From an uncultured Gammaproteobacteria bacterium (lineage in GTDB: Bacteria > Pseudomonadota > Gammaproteobacteria > Steroidobacterales > XN24): 64,000 nt of DNA. The stretch's first letter is position 1. Every line of letters starts with the position of its first letter. The DNA is taken from NCBI GenBank assembly GCA_947259915.1, contig CAMYOC010000040.1, forward strand, positions 27,072-91,071, written 5' to 3'. The notes under the pieces are model-generated. The model was not told the origin of the DNA. It ran no database searches and saw only the letters and a program-made list of their open reading frames with translations. The position numbers were made by a program, and so were the translations under genes. Shown here one piece after another: positions 47,085-55,876 of the stretch.

Positions 47085-47100
47085 TGGCACGAATACTGCT
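47085..47100 (+). promoter_or_regulatory. sigma-54 promoter D
   Basis: TGGCACGAATACTGCT, one mismatch to consensus, GG-N10-GC exact. The predicted transcript start near 47111 gives a 32-nt leader to ATG 47143, as in gene A. Confidence 0.85.
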
Positions 47101-47142
47101 TGCTTATCCCCCGAGTTTCTTTTTTCACGACGGAGCAGACCG

Positions 47143-47838
47143 ATGAATACACGATTTAAGACAGTAATGGTGGCAGGCCTGCTGATGGCCCTGGGGCCGA
47201 TGGCCGTAAGCGCCGCGCCCATTTACTTCGCGGATCGCGCATCTTTCGATGCAGCCAATCCGGGTTTGACGACGGAAGATTTCGAGGACTGGGACGCCGC
47301 CGGAAGCACTGTGGGTTTCGCTGCGCCCGTTAACAGTGCGTCCAGCATCCTGGGTGTGGTCTCCCCCGGGCAGGTGGCGGCTGGCATTACCTTTGCCCTG
47401 ACCACCGGCACGGACGCTTATTTCGCAGCGCCTGGTCAGTCGGCGAATCCAACCAATGCCATAGGTGTGAATACGCCGACAAGCGCTGGCTGGGATATGA
47501 TCTTTGACGTGGGTACGAATGCCCTCGCTTTTGACGTGTTCCAAAATTTCGGAGGAGGGTCTCAGTCAGGCGTGACCATTTTTGCGACCGTAGATATCTA
47601 CGGCGCAGGCGACGTCCTGATCGATTCGATCGATGTGGCCATCGATAGTGGCGAAGCCGGGTTCTACGGCGTGTTCTCCGACGAACTGATTCTGCGGGCA
47701 GTCGTGAACAATGTGGACAGCTTCGACGTCATCGATAACGTCAGTTTTGGCTCGGCCGATGTCCCCGAACCCACGTCCCTGGCCCTGCTTGGCCTCGGTC
47801 TGGTCGGCATGGGAATGCGGCGGCGGATGAAAGCCTGA
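47143..47838 (+). CDS. PEP-CTERM protein D
   Basis: 231 aa from ATG 47143 (GGAG 8 nt upstream, leader identical over 15 nt to that of gene A). Signal sequence (VMVAGLLMALGPMAVSAA), a beta-sandwich-like body starting IYFADRASFDAANPGLTTEDFE, as in many PEP-CTERM proteins of unknown role, and the sorting tail VPEPTSLALLGLGLVGMGMRRRMKA. A sigma-54 box and upstream element precede it and a strong terminator follows. Confidence 0.9.
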   Translation: MNTRFKTVMVAGLLMALGPMAVSAAPIYFADRASFDAANPGLTTEDFEDWDAAGSTVGFAAPVNSASSILGVVSPGQVAAGITFALTTGTDAYFAAPGQSANPTNAIGVNTPTSAGWDMIFDVGTNALAFDVFQNFGGGSQSGVTIFATVDIYGAGDVLIDSIDVAIDSGEAGFYGVFSDELILRAVVNNVDSFDVIDNVSFGSADVPEPTSLALLGLGLVGMGMRRRMKA

Positions 47839-47866
47839 TCCAGAACAACAACAAGAACTGAATTTG

Positions 47867-47891
47867 AACCCCGCTTCGGCGGGGTTTTCTT
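47867..47891 (+). terminator. terminator of PEP-CTERM gene D
   Basis: Stem AACCCCGC/GCGGGGTT with TTCG loop, then TTCTTTT. Same core stem as the terminators at 41791 and 43945. Confidence 0.88.
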
Positions 47892-48060
47892 TTGCCCGGA
47901 TCAGGTGGGCATACGGGTCTGGCACGTCTCGCACAATTTTCATACAGTGCCGCTGAACACAACGCCATACGGTACAACGCGGAATAACCAGCCTCTCCTG
48001 AAACACTGCTACGTGTGGCTCGGTTTTTCTCCATTGATCTTCACTTGCACAAGTCTGGAG

Positions 48061-48102
48061 TCTAAATCCGCTGGTCGCAGGTTCGAATCCTACACGGCCC
48101 AC
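48061..48102 (+). repeat. tRNA 3'-end fragment (putative attachment-site copy)
   Basis: It matches the 3' half of tRNA-Lys (41659-41696) from AATCCGCTGGTCG to ACGGCCCAC with three mismatches, two in the T-stem. The 5' half is absent, so it is not a working tRNA. Its T-stem reads GCAGG/CCTAC, so it derives from a slightly different tRNA allele. With the intact gene it brackets the island 41.7-48.1 kb. Confidence 0.75.
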
Positions 48103-48203
48103 TATCTTGTCTTTGCCGACGTGCGTCCTGACTCAGCTCCGTCCGATATCCGAGCTTTCCGGCCGTAATCGACAGATCTCCGGCGCCGGGTTACACCCCA
48201 TGC

Positions 48204-48794
48204 CTAGCCGAGAAATACGTCGGTCGGCGTATCGGCCAGCACATAGATCCCGACGCCGATCATCAGCCACGGCATCAGCCGTTCGCCCAACCATCCGACG
48301 CGCGAGCGGAGTACCGGCCGAGAGACCAGCAAGTTCGCTAAGCCCGCCAGGCCTGCAGCAGCCAACAGCAGCGTGACTGCGACGACGGCATCGAGCCCGG
48401 GGCTGGTATCCGCGATCAACGGGACGTACACAGCGACGGAGTCACCGCTCATCGGCAGGATGACGGCCGCGGTGCGCCATACGCCGGGGCTCACGTCCTG
48501 TGTTGCGGCTGGCCCGGCATTACCGCGCATCAATGTCATCAGCCCGCGTATCCCCAGTGCGATCGGGATCAGACCGAGCAGACCCACGTATCGGGTGTCG
48601 ACCAGATCACCCAGGCGGGCGATCAGCAACGCGGCACCGATGACAATGACGGTGGTGAGCAGAAAACCGGTCACGACCGGCAGCGGGCGCGCCGCGGACA
48701 TGGCCAGCAGCGCTGAGAGCATCAGCAGATTGTCGATATTGGTGGAGACGAACGCGACCGCGGAGACCGCGACCAGCATCCACACCTCGGTCAT
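48204..48794 (-). CDS. CadD-like cation transporter
   Basis: 196 aa, about six hydrophobic helices. The start MLVAVSAVAFVSTNIDNLLMLSALLA has the asparagine-isoleucine-aspartate signature of the cadmium-resistance transporter (CadD) family. The ATG overlaps the stop of the S9 peptidase gene (ATGA), so they are cotranscribed. The substrate is uncertain. Confidence 0.75.
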   Translation of the reverse strand: MTEVWMLVAVSAVAFVSTNIDNLLMLSALLAMSAARPLPVVTGFLLTTVIVIGAALLIARLGDLVDTRYVGLLGLIPIALGIRGLMTLMRGNAGPAATQDVSPGVWRTAAVILPMSGDSVAVYVPLIADTSPGLDAVVAVTLLLAAAGLAGLANLLVSRPVLRSRVGWLGERLMPWLMIGVGIYVLADTPTDVFLG

Positions 48795-51031
48795 GAGCCC
48801 GGTTTCGGTTCGAGGCCCAGACGCCAGAGGATGAACGCGTACTCGAACGCCGTCTCCCGCAGCACCTCGAACCGGCCCGCGGCATCAAAGTGCCCGGCCT
48901 CCATGTTGGTGCGGAACAGCAGCAGATTCCCGTCGGTCTTGCGGTCGCGCAATCTGGCGACCCATTTGGCCGGCTCCCAGTACTGCACTCGCGAGTCGTA
49001 GAGACCGGCGGTCACCAGCATGTCGGGATAATCCTGAGGCCGGACCTGGTCATAGGGCGAGTACGACATCATGTATGCGTATTGGGCCGGGTCCCGGGGG
49101 TCGCCCCATTCGTCATACTCCGAGGCGGTCAGCGGGATGCTGTCGTCAAACATCGTGGTGATCGCGTCGACAAACGGCACGTCGGCGACGATCACGCGAT
49201 ACAGCTCAGGCCGCGCGTTGGCGATCGCCCCCATCAACAAGCCACCCGCGCTGCCGCCACGAGCGACAAGACCATCGGCTCGACTCCAGCCGGTTTCGAT
49301 CAGAAACTCGGAGGCGTCGATATAGTCGTTGAACGTATTCCGCTTGGCCAGAACCCGGCCCTGCTCATACCAGTTCCGGCCCAACTCCTGCCCGCCGCGG
49401 ATGTGAGCGATGGCGAAGACGAAGCCGCGGTCCAACAGACTCAGACGATTGGGATTGAATTCCGGATCATAGGATGAACCGTAAGCGCCATAGCCTGCGA
49501 GCAGCAGCGGATGGGTCGCGTCCGGCGCCATCCCGCTGGCGTGGAGCAGGGTGATCGGGATCTGGCGGCCGTCGCGGGCCGGCGCGAGCAACAGCTCGGT
49601 CGTATAAGCTTGCGGATCGTAGCCGCCGGCGACTTCCTCGACCTTGAGCACGCGTTGTTTGCCGCTGTCCATGTCTTCGTCGATCAGCGTCTCCGGTGTG
49701 CGCAGAGAGCTGTATTCGTAGCGCAGCAGCGTGGTACCCACTTCCGGATTCAGATCGAGACTCATGGTGTAGGCAGGCTCCGGCGCCTCCAGCAGGCGGG
49801 AACTGCCGTCACGGCGATCCAGTATGCGGATCTTTGACGAGGCATCACGGCGTTCGACGATAGCGATGTGATCACGGAAGACGAGGAAGTCCTCGAGCAA
49901 AACGTCGTCGCGGGCCGGGAGGATCTCCGCCCACGCATCGAGATCCGTGCTGTGGCCCATTGGCACACGCATCAGTCGCGAATTGAGTGCGTCGAGGTTG
50001 GTGAGGATAAAGACCTCGTCACCGATGACTTCGACATCGTGCTCGTGTCCGGGCCGCCGGGCCAACAGCAGACGTGCCTCGGCATCGGGCACATCGGCAT
50101 CGATCACCCGATATTCGTCGCTCAGGCTGGCGCTGGCGCCGATCACGATCCAGCGGCTGTCGCGGCTCTTCTCCAGGCTGACCGAAAAGGTGATATCGAT
50201 CTCTTCGTAGACCAGCACATCATTGGCGGGATCGTCTCCGAGCCGATGCCGGAACACTTTGTCCGGCCGCAGGGTCACGGGGTCCTGGGTGACGTAGAAC
50301 AGCGTGCGATTGTCGTTGGCCCAGGTGTACGCCGCGGCAGTGCCATCGATGCGATCCGGCAGCCATTCGCCGGTTGCGAGATCACGCACACGCAGGGTAT
50401 AGACCTCGCGGCTGAGGGCGTCCTCGCCATAGCCCAGTAGCCGCCCATCTTCCGAGATGGTCAAGCCGTCGACGGTGAAGAATTCGTGCTCGCGCGCCAG
50501 CACATTGACGTCGAGGATGACTTCGTCTGCGGCATCTTCAGCGCCATGCCGGCGCAGATAGACCGGGTGCTCGTGGTCGGCTTCATAGCGCCACAGGTAA
50601 TACCAGTCGGCGAGTCGGTAGGGAAAACCCGACTCTCGTTTGGGGACCCGAGCCTTGAGCTCGTGAAACAGCGTCTCACGCAGGGGACCAGCGCGGTCCA
50701 TGACCACGCCGGCATAGGCATTCTCGGCGCGAAGATATTGCAGTACTTCAGGGTCGCGACGGTCATCGTCACGCAGCCAGTAATATTCGTCGATTCGAGT
50801 CTCGCCATGGGCGATGAGCTCACGGGGACGTTTCGCAGCAACGGGTGGCTGCGGCCAGTCCTCAGCCACGATGGCGCTGCTCGTGGCAGACGTTGCCGTG
50901 TGCGTGCAGCCGGCGAGGGCGGATAAACAGGCCAGCAGCGCCGGGACCCGAATCCGGCCGTGCGCCGAACTGCGGTCGCGCAACCAGGCAGCGGCCGCGC
51001 GCGCCGATCTCGATTGCAGGGAACATCGCAA
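48791..51031 (-). CDS. S9A prolyl-oligopeptidase-type lipoprotein (oligopeptidase B-like)
   Basis: 746 aa from a TTG at 51031; a TTG about 16 codons further in would give a tighter signal. The signal sequence ends in a lipobox (LSALAGC). The propeller half begins RELIAHGETRIDEYYWLRDD; the hydrolase half has Ser in ARGGSAGGLLMG, Asp in AGLYDSRVQYW and His in MEAGHFDA. It cuts short peptides, in the E. coli relative after basic residues; here it would act in the periplasm. It starts 4 nt after the S46 peptidase stop: a peptide-degrading operon. Confidence 0.92.
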   Translation of the reverse strand: MRCSLQSRSARAAAAWLRDRSSAHGRIRVPALLACLSALAGCTHTATSATSSAIVAEDWPQPPVAAKRPRELIAHGETRIDEYYWLRDDDRRDPEVLQYLRAENAYAGVVMDRAGPLRETLFHELKARVPKRESGFPYRLADWYYLWRYEADHEHPVYLRRHGAEDAADEVILDVNVLAREHEFFTVDGLTISEDGRLLGYGEDALSREVYTLRVRDLATGEWLPDRIDGTAAAYTWANDNRTLFYVTQDPVTLRPDKVFRHRLGDDPANDVLVYEEIDITFSVSLEKSRDSRWIVIGASASLSDEYRVIDADVPDAEARLLLARRPGHEHDVEVIGDEVFILTNLDALNSRLMRVPMGHSTDLDAWAEILPARDDVLLEDFLVFRDHIAIVERRDASSKIRILDRRDGSSRLLEAPEPAYTMSLDLNPEVGTTLLRYEYSSLRTPETLIDEDMDSGKQRVLKVEEVAGGYDPQAYTTELLLAPARDGRQIPITLLHASGMAPDATHPLLLAGYGAYGSSYDPEFNPNRLSLLDRGFVFAIAHIRGGQELGRNWYEQGRVLAKRNTFNDYIDASEFLIETGWSRADGLVARGGSAGGLLMGAIANARPELYRVIVADVPFVDAITTMFDDSIPLTASEYDEWGDPRDPAQYAYMMSYSPYDQVRPQDYPDMLVTAGLYDSRVQYWEPAKWVARLRDRKTDGNLLLFRTNMEAGHFDAAGRFEVLRETAFEYAFILWRLGLEPKPGS

Positions 51032-51034
51032 TGC

Positions 51035-53101
51035 CTATTGCTCTGCGGCCCGATTGATCTCGCCGAGGACGTAGCCCGCGTCGTACACCTTCTCCAGGGC
51101 TTCGAGCAAGATGGCCGGATGCACCGCAACGGCCCGGTTCAGATCCGGATCGTACCAGTAGGCTCCGGCGATAGAATGCCGATTGCCGTCAAACGCCAGC
51201 CCCACCAGCCGTGCGTCCTTGTCGATCAACGGGCTCCCTGAGTTGCCACCGGTGATGTCGATCGTGGAGATGAAATTGAACGGCGTTTTCATATCCAGTT
51301 TGGACTTGCGTTTGAGCCAGCGCTCCGGCGCATCGAAGGGCGGTTGTCCGGTATTGCGTTCGTAGAGCCGGCCGAGATACGTGAAGGGCGGGATCTCCCG
51401 ACCCAGTTCATTCCAGCCTTCGACCGCGCCATAGCTGACACGCAGCGTAAACGTTGCGTCGGGATAAGTCGCTGTGCCGTAAACCGCAAAGCGTGCCCGG
51501 GCGATCTCCTCATAGGCCTGGTCGATAGGGGCTTCGTAGGTCTCTTCGAAGCGTTTGCGCAGAACCCGCGCCTGAGGATCTATCGCCCGGGCAAGGCGGA
51601 TCATCGGGTCTTCCGATGCGTCGATGGCCTCCAGACCGCCTTCCCACAATTCCTTGCGCACCGCCGGGTCCGCCAGGCCCGATCCGTCGACCAGCTTGCC
51701 GGCGAGCACGGCCGGCGACTCGTTGCCGAGGATCTTGCGCACTATAGGATCGTCGGGACCGAGCAGTTCGCGCATCTTGTCCAGCGAATAGCCCAGCTGC
51801 AGCTGCTCGAGCCGGGGATGGATCGGCGTGGCGGCAAACAGGGTTTGCTCGAGGCGCGGCAGAGCGGTATCCCGGAATTCCCGCAGACGCTCGTCGCTGG
51901 GTTTTACAAGCTCTGCCGCACCGCGTACGAGGACGCGGGCATAGTCGAACAGGCGCCCGGAGAATGCCGCGCCCGCTTCGATAAACAGATATTGGTAGCG
52001 GAACGGCAGATACTCGACAATCGCGCGATCGATGCGTGACCAGGGATCGCCCAATTCACCCGCCAGCACCGGGTCCGCGGCCACCGCCGCGCGGAACACG
52101 GCCTCATTGGCGCGTTTCTCGGTCATCAGGCGGTCGTCGAGCAGCGCTGCCAGCTCGTTGCGGCGAACCTTGATCCCGTTTTCGATCCGCACCAGCGAAT
52201 TCTGCACATCGCGCGCGGCCTTTTCGTCGAGCGTGGCGAACTGGATATAACGCCCGCGCAGTTCCACGTTACGCAACAACCAGTCGGGCACGATCACGTT
52301 GCGCAACAGCTCGAGCTGGGCCACGGTCAGCAGACGCTGGGTACTCCCTGGATGCCCGGAGATAAACACCGCTTCGCCGGCATCGGCCCCCTGCGCTCGC
52401 CAGCGTAGATAATCCGGGGTCCGTGCCGGCTTGCCGTCGTCGTCATAGACGCGGAGGAAGGCGGCATCGAGACACCAGCGCGGGAAATTGAAGTTGTCCG
52501 GATCACCGCCGAAAGCTCCGATCCCGGCTTCGGGCGCGAATACCAGACGCGCGTCGCTATAGCGGCGATAGGCATAGATGAAATATTGACCGCCGTTGTA
52601 GAGCGAGACCGCCTCGCATGACAGCTTGGCGTCCGCATCGGCTTCACAGGCCTGTTCCAGACGTGTCAGCGTCTGCTTGCGGACCTCGTTGGCCTTTGCC
52701 TCGTCGAGTCCGTCGATGGCGTGGGCCACCTGCCCGGTGATATCACGGGTCTCCATCAGCACCGAGACCTGCTGGGTCGAGCAGCGACGCTCGTCGCCGG
52801 GATGACGCGCCACCATGCCGTCCCGCCAGACGTTTTCTTCGGCGCTCGTATGCTCCGCCAGGCAACTGAACAGACAATGCCGATTGGTCAGGATCAGGCC
52901 GCTGTCAGACGCGAACGAACCGCTGCAGCCGTTCTCGAGCCGCACCGTTGACCGGCGGACCCGGTCCAGCCATGTCTGGTCGATCTCGACGCCGTATTTT
53001 GCTTCCACCGCCTCGGCGGGGAAGTTCTCCAGCGTCCACATGCCTTCATCGGCGAGCGCGGGCAGCGCCAGTAACGCAAACAAGACACCTGTCGATTTCA
53101 T
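51035..53101 (-). CDS. S46 dipeptidyl-peptidase (DPP7-like)
   Basis: 688 aa from ATG 53101 with a perfect AAGGAGGT upstream; a longer frame exists but lacks this. Signal sequence (VLFALLALPALA), then GMWTLENFPAEAVEAKYG, the S46 N-terminus. Catalytic His in LTNRHCLFSC, Ser in TGGNSGSPLID. The pocket position reads FDGN with Gly, as in DPP7 (hydrophobic P1), where DPP11 has Arg; this is from memory of the family. It removes N-terminal dipeptides in the periplasm and feeds the S9 peptidase step. Confidence 0.92.
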   Translation of the reverse strand: MKSTGVLFALLALPALADEGMWTLENFPAEAVEAKYGVEIDQTWLDRVRRSTVRLENGCSGSFASDSGLILTNRHCLFSCLAEHTSAEENVWRDGMVARHPGDERRCSTQQVSVLMETRDITGQVAHAIDGLDEAKANEVRKQTLTRLEQACEADADAKLSCEAVSLYNGGQYFIYAYRRYSDARLVFAPEAGIGAFGGDPDNFNFPRWCLDAAFLRVYDDDGKPARTPDYLRWRAQGADAGEAVFISGHPGSTQRLLTVAQLELLRNVIVPDWLLRNVELRGRYIQFATLDEKAARDVQNSLVRIENGIKVRRNELAALLDDRLMTEKRANEAVFRAAVAADPVLAGELGDPWSRIDRAIVEYLPFRYQYLFIEAGAAFSGRLFDYARVLVRGAAELVKPSDERLREFRDTALPRLEQTLFAATPIHPRLEQLQLGYSLDKMRELLGPDDPIVRKILGNESPAVLAGKLVDGSGLADPAVRKELWEGGLEAIDASEDPMIRLARAIDPQARVLRKRFEETYEAPIDQAYEEIARARFAVYGTATYPDATFTLRVSYGAVEGWNELGREIPPFTYLGRLYERNTGQPPFDAPERWLKRKSKLDMKTPFNFISTIDITGGNSGSPLIDKDARLVGLAFDGNRHSIAGAYWYDPDLNRAVAVHPAILLEALEKVYDAGYVLGEINRAAEQ

Positions 53102-53215
53102 CCGGACCTCCTTGCCCGAAACAGAACCCCTGCTAAGGCGGCGAATTATCCCCAACCCGGGGCGCAACCACCAGCGATGCGGCGACGCACCCTCTCGTCC
53201 GCACGTGGTCTCCAC

Positions 53216-53289
53216 AAAGGGTTTGGGCGTAAGGCAAGTTAACGTTTATTTAACAAATACTTAAGATCAATAATTAATTTGTTTTCTAT
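53216..53289. promoter_or_regulatory. AT-rich promoter region upstream of the S46 peptidase operon
   Basis: A short stretch far richer in A/T than its surroundings. On the minus strand TTGATC, 16 nt, TAAACG could be -35/-10 elements. GTTAA ... TTAAC forms an inverted repeat (about 53238-53255). Confidence 0.4.
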
Positions 53290-54828
53290 CTAGTTATCCG
53301 TCCCGGTCTTCGCGCCGTCGGCCCGTGCCTCCAGATCCGCGCCGGTGCCGAGAGGGCCGTGAGCGTTGGCCACGATCTTGATCTTCAGATCGAGCGCGCG
53401 CAGGCCCTGGTAAAAGCCGTCAAACATTTCGTTCGCCGGGAACGCCGGCCCACTGGCCGGCAGGTTGAACACATCGGCGCCGTAGAGGAGCTTCTCCCGT
53501 GGCAGATAAACCACGTAATAGTCCTCGGCGTGGGCGTTGGGCAGACGATAGACCTCTACACGCCGCCGGCCTTCCTTGAAGGTGTGTTGATCGCCGATCG
53601 CGAGATAGGCCAGACCGCCCTCTGGTTGCAGCGGCCGTTCCGCATTGGCGGCCAGATAACGACGCCCGTTGACCAGGGCGGTCAGGTATGCGCGGTTGCG
53701 CTCGCTGCTGACCACGGTAGCTCCCGTGGCGGACAAGGCATCGACGCCGTCGGTATGGTCGCTGTGATGGTGGGTCATCACCGCATAGCGCAGAGGCTTG
53801 CCCTCGGTCAGGGCGTCGAGCTGCGCCAGATCCGTCCGGACCAGCGCGGGACCCCCACCGGCATCGACCGAAATCAGATACTCGCCCATATCGATATAGA
53901 GATTCTGATAAGCGCCATTGCCCAGATAGACGCCCTTGGCCAGCTCGCGCAGTTCGCTTGCGGGCGGCGCGGGCGAGGGCAGTTCGACATACCCGTCCGG
54001 CACCGCAAAGCGGTCCTCCAGGTCCGGTGCAAAATCGACTTCGACGGTGCGGAAATCGACCGTCTTCTCGCCACCAATCTGCTGCCAGCGGCGCATCGGA
54101 AACGGGATGCCGTCCACGTCTTCGTAGTCGGAAAAATAGCTCTCGGCGATGGTGTCGCCGACGACCTGATCAGGGGCCAGGATGTCGTAACGAGAGATCA
54201 GGCCACTGTCTCTGGCCACATGGACCATATAGAGATTGCCATTGTCCCAGGCGAGTGACAGCACGTCGTTGAGCTGACCATCGATCGTCGAGGTGCCGGC
54301 CAGCGTGACCGAGCGGGAGCGCTGGTAGAGCTTGAGCGCCAGCAGCGGCGGCAGGATGCGCTGGATAAAATGCTGGCGCAGGTCCGGCGCGCTGGGCGCC
54401 TCGGTCCAGGTCTCCCGTACCAGGTCCAGGTTGTAGGTCTTGCCATCGCGGATGATCAGTCCATTGGCAAAGATCGGGCCGCGGAATTCGCCCCGGAACT
54501 GGTCACCGGCAAGGTCCAGCAGATAGGTATTCTCGTTACCCTCGAGCTCATCGAACGGCGGCCCCGGCACGCGGCTCTGATAGCGCTGATAGGTCGTGCC
54601 TTCAGTTTTTAGATAGATGGTCTCGAGCGTCTGCAGCCGGTCTGCACCACCATAGGCGTTGATGGTGCGCTGGATCACCGGCTGTGCGCCCGCGTAAGCG
54701 CTGAGAAAAACGTCGGCCGCCAGCGAGCCGGTCCAGCCCAGGCCCGCCAGGGCCAGCGAGGGCAGCAGAAGATGGATGCCGCGCGAGCGAGTGCCCCCAG
54801 GGGTGCTCAATCTTTTTTTGACCATCAT
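53290..54828 (-). CDS. exported MBL-fold metallo-hydrolase
   Basis: 512 aa. N-terminal signal (LLLPSLALAGLGWTGSLAAD), an outer-membrane lipoprotein-carrier-like beta domain in the first half (TYQRYQSRVPG, PFPMRRWQQIGG), then a metallo-beta-lactamase fold with the zinc motif THHHSDHTDG and ANAHGPLGTGADL. The substrate is unknown; relatives include quinoprotein-relay and lactonase-like enzymes. Confidence 0.82.
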   Translation of the reverse strand: MMVKKRLSTPGGTRSRGIHLLLPSLALAGLGWTGSLAADVFLSAYAGAQPVIQRTINAYGGADRLQTLETIYLKTEGTTYQRYQSRVPGPPFDELEGNENTYLLDLAGDQFRGEFRGPIFANGLIIRDGKTYNLDLVRETWTEAPSAPDLRQHFIQRILPPLLALKLYQRSRSVTLAGTSTIDGQLNDVLSLAWDNGNLYMVHVARDSGLISRYDILAPDQVVGDTIAESYFSDYEDVDGIPFPMRRWQQIGGEKTVDFRTVEVDFAPDLEDRFAVPDGYVELPSPAPPASELRELAKGVYLGNGAYQNLYIDMGEYLISVDAGGGPALVRTDLAQLDALTEGKPLRYAVMTHHHSDHTDGVDALSATGATVVSSERNRAYLTALVNGRRYLAANAERPLQPEGGLAYLAIGDQHTFKEGRRRVEVYRLPNAHAEDYYVVYLPREKLLYGADVFNLPASGPAFPANEMFDGFYQGLRALDLKIKIVANAHGPLGTGADLEARADGAKTGTDN

Positions 54829-54896
54829 AGGTTCCTCGTGTGATCCCGTTCCCGATGGGGGCTTTTATCCTGGTGACAGTGCTGACGACCAGGGGT

Positions 54897-55697
54897 TCAT
54901 CCTTTGCGTTCCCCGAAGTCGCCGTGTCGGCCCGCACCGGCGGCGAATCGTTGAGCGCCTGCGATCCCCTCGGCCTTGATCACCCTGAGGCTGTTCCAGA
55001 ATTCTTCCTCCAGCGCGCGGCCTGATTCGAGCCCGGCCTGATCGATCGCCGATCGGCGGTCGGCGCGCAGACAAGCCTGGGGGAACGCGGCCAGTTCCCG
55101 TGCTATCTCGGCAGCTGCCCTCCGCGCATCGCCCTTGTCCACGATGCGCTCGCACAGACCGATCCGCGCACACTCGTCGGCGTCGACCCGCCGCCCGGTG
55201 AGGATCAACTCCATGGCCCGACCCGAACCGACCAGACGCGGCAGCCGCACTGTGCCGCCGTCGATCAGCGGTACACCCCAGCGGCGGCAAAACACGCCCA
55301 TATAGGCGTCACTGGCCATAATGCGGAAATCGCACCAGAGCGCCAGCTCCATACCACCGGCCACGGCAGCGCCATTGACCGCGGCGATCACCGGCTTGCT
55401 CAGGCTGAGCCGGGTCGGACCCATGGGGCCGAGCGGCGGCGCGCCATCCTCGACGCCGAAATGCAGCTCGCTGAGCCATGCGTCGGCGCCAGTAGCCAGG
55501 TGGCCGAGATCAAAGCCTCCGCAGAAGGCTTCACCGGCGCCGGTCAAAACTGCCACACGCGCATCCGGGTCCGACTCGAAATCGACAAAGGCGTCGTACA
55601 GTGCACGTGCTGTGGCCGGGTCGACCGCATTCCTGACTTCCGGGCGCTCGATCGTGACGATCGTTACCGCGCCATCGCGATGGATATCGATGCTCAT
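54897..55697 (-). CDS. enoyl-CoA hydratase/isomerase family protein
   Basis: 266 aa crotonase fold: VTIERPEVRNAVDPATARAL, AFCGGFDLGHL (oxyanion loop), PVIAAVNGAAVAGGMELALWCDFRIMA, VPLIDGGTVRLPRLVG. Where hydratases have a catalytic Glu at the start of that block, this reads VPLIDGG (Asp). So it may be a hydratase, isomerase or other crotonase. Confidence 0.88.
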   Translation of the reverse strand: MSIDIHRDGAVTIVTIERPEVRNAVDPATARALYDAFVDFESDPDARVAVLTGAGEAFCGGFDLGHLATGADAWLSELHFGVEDGAPPLGPMGPTRLSLSKPVIAAVNGAAVAGGMELALWCDFRIMASDAYMGVFCRRWGVPLIDGGTVRLPRLVGSGRAMELILTGRRVDADECARIGLCERIVDKGDARRAAAEIARELAAFPQACLRADRRSAIDQAGLESGRALEEEFWNSLRVIKAEGIAGAQRFAAGAGRHGDFGERKG

Positions 55698-55876
55698 GGG
55701 AACCGTCCCCTGGGTGTAGTCCCTTGCCGGATAGTAGCACCGGGTCCCTCTGCGAATGGTCGCTAGGCAAATGCACGTGGCATCGCTAGAATTGACTAGT
55801 TACACGCGTCTGGGGGGCGATGTCCGCGTCATCGCGCCAGACCGCTCCCGGCCCCAGCAGAAGGAACTCAGAGTCA

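Larger units (their letters stand above)
46791..47142. other. upstream region of PEP-CTERM gene D
   Basis: 352 bp with the conserved element (46996) and the sigma-54 box (47085). The first 200 bp hold no gene that I can support. Confidence 0.5.

Noticed and set aside
47920..47934. TGGCACGTCTCGCAC as a fifth sigma-54 box
   Set aside because: GC is not at the -12 position (spacing fails), no conserved upstream element, and no gene follows.
48061..48102. A second tRNA gene
   Set aside because: The 5' half, D-arm and most of the anticodon arm are missing and the T-stem has a C-A mismatch.
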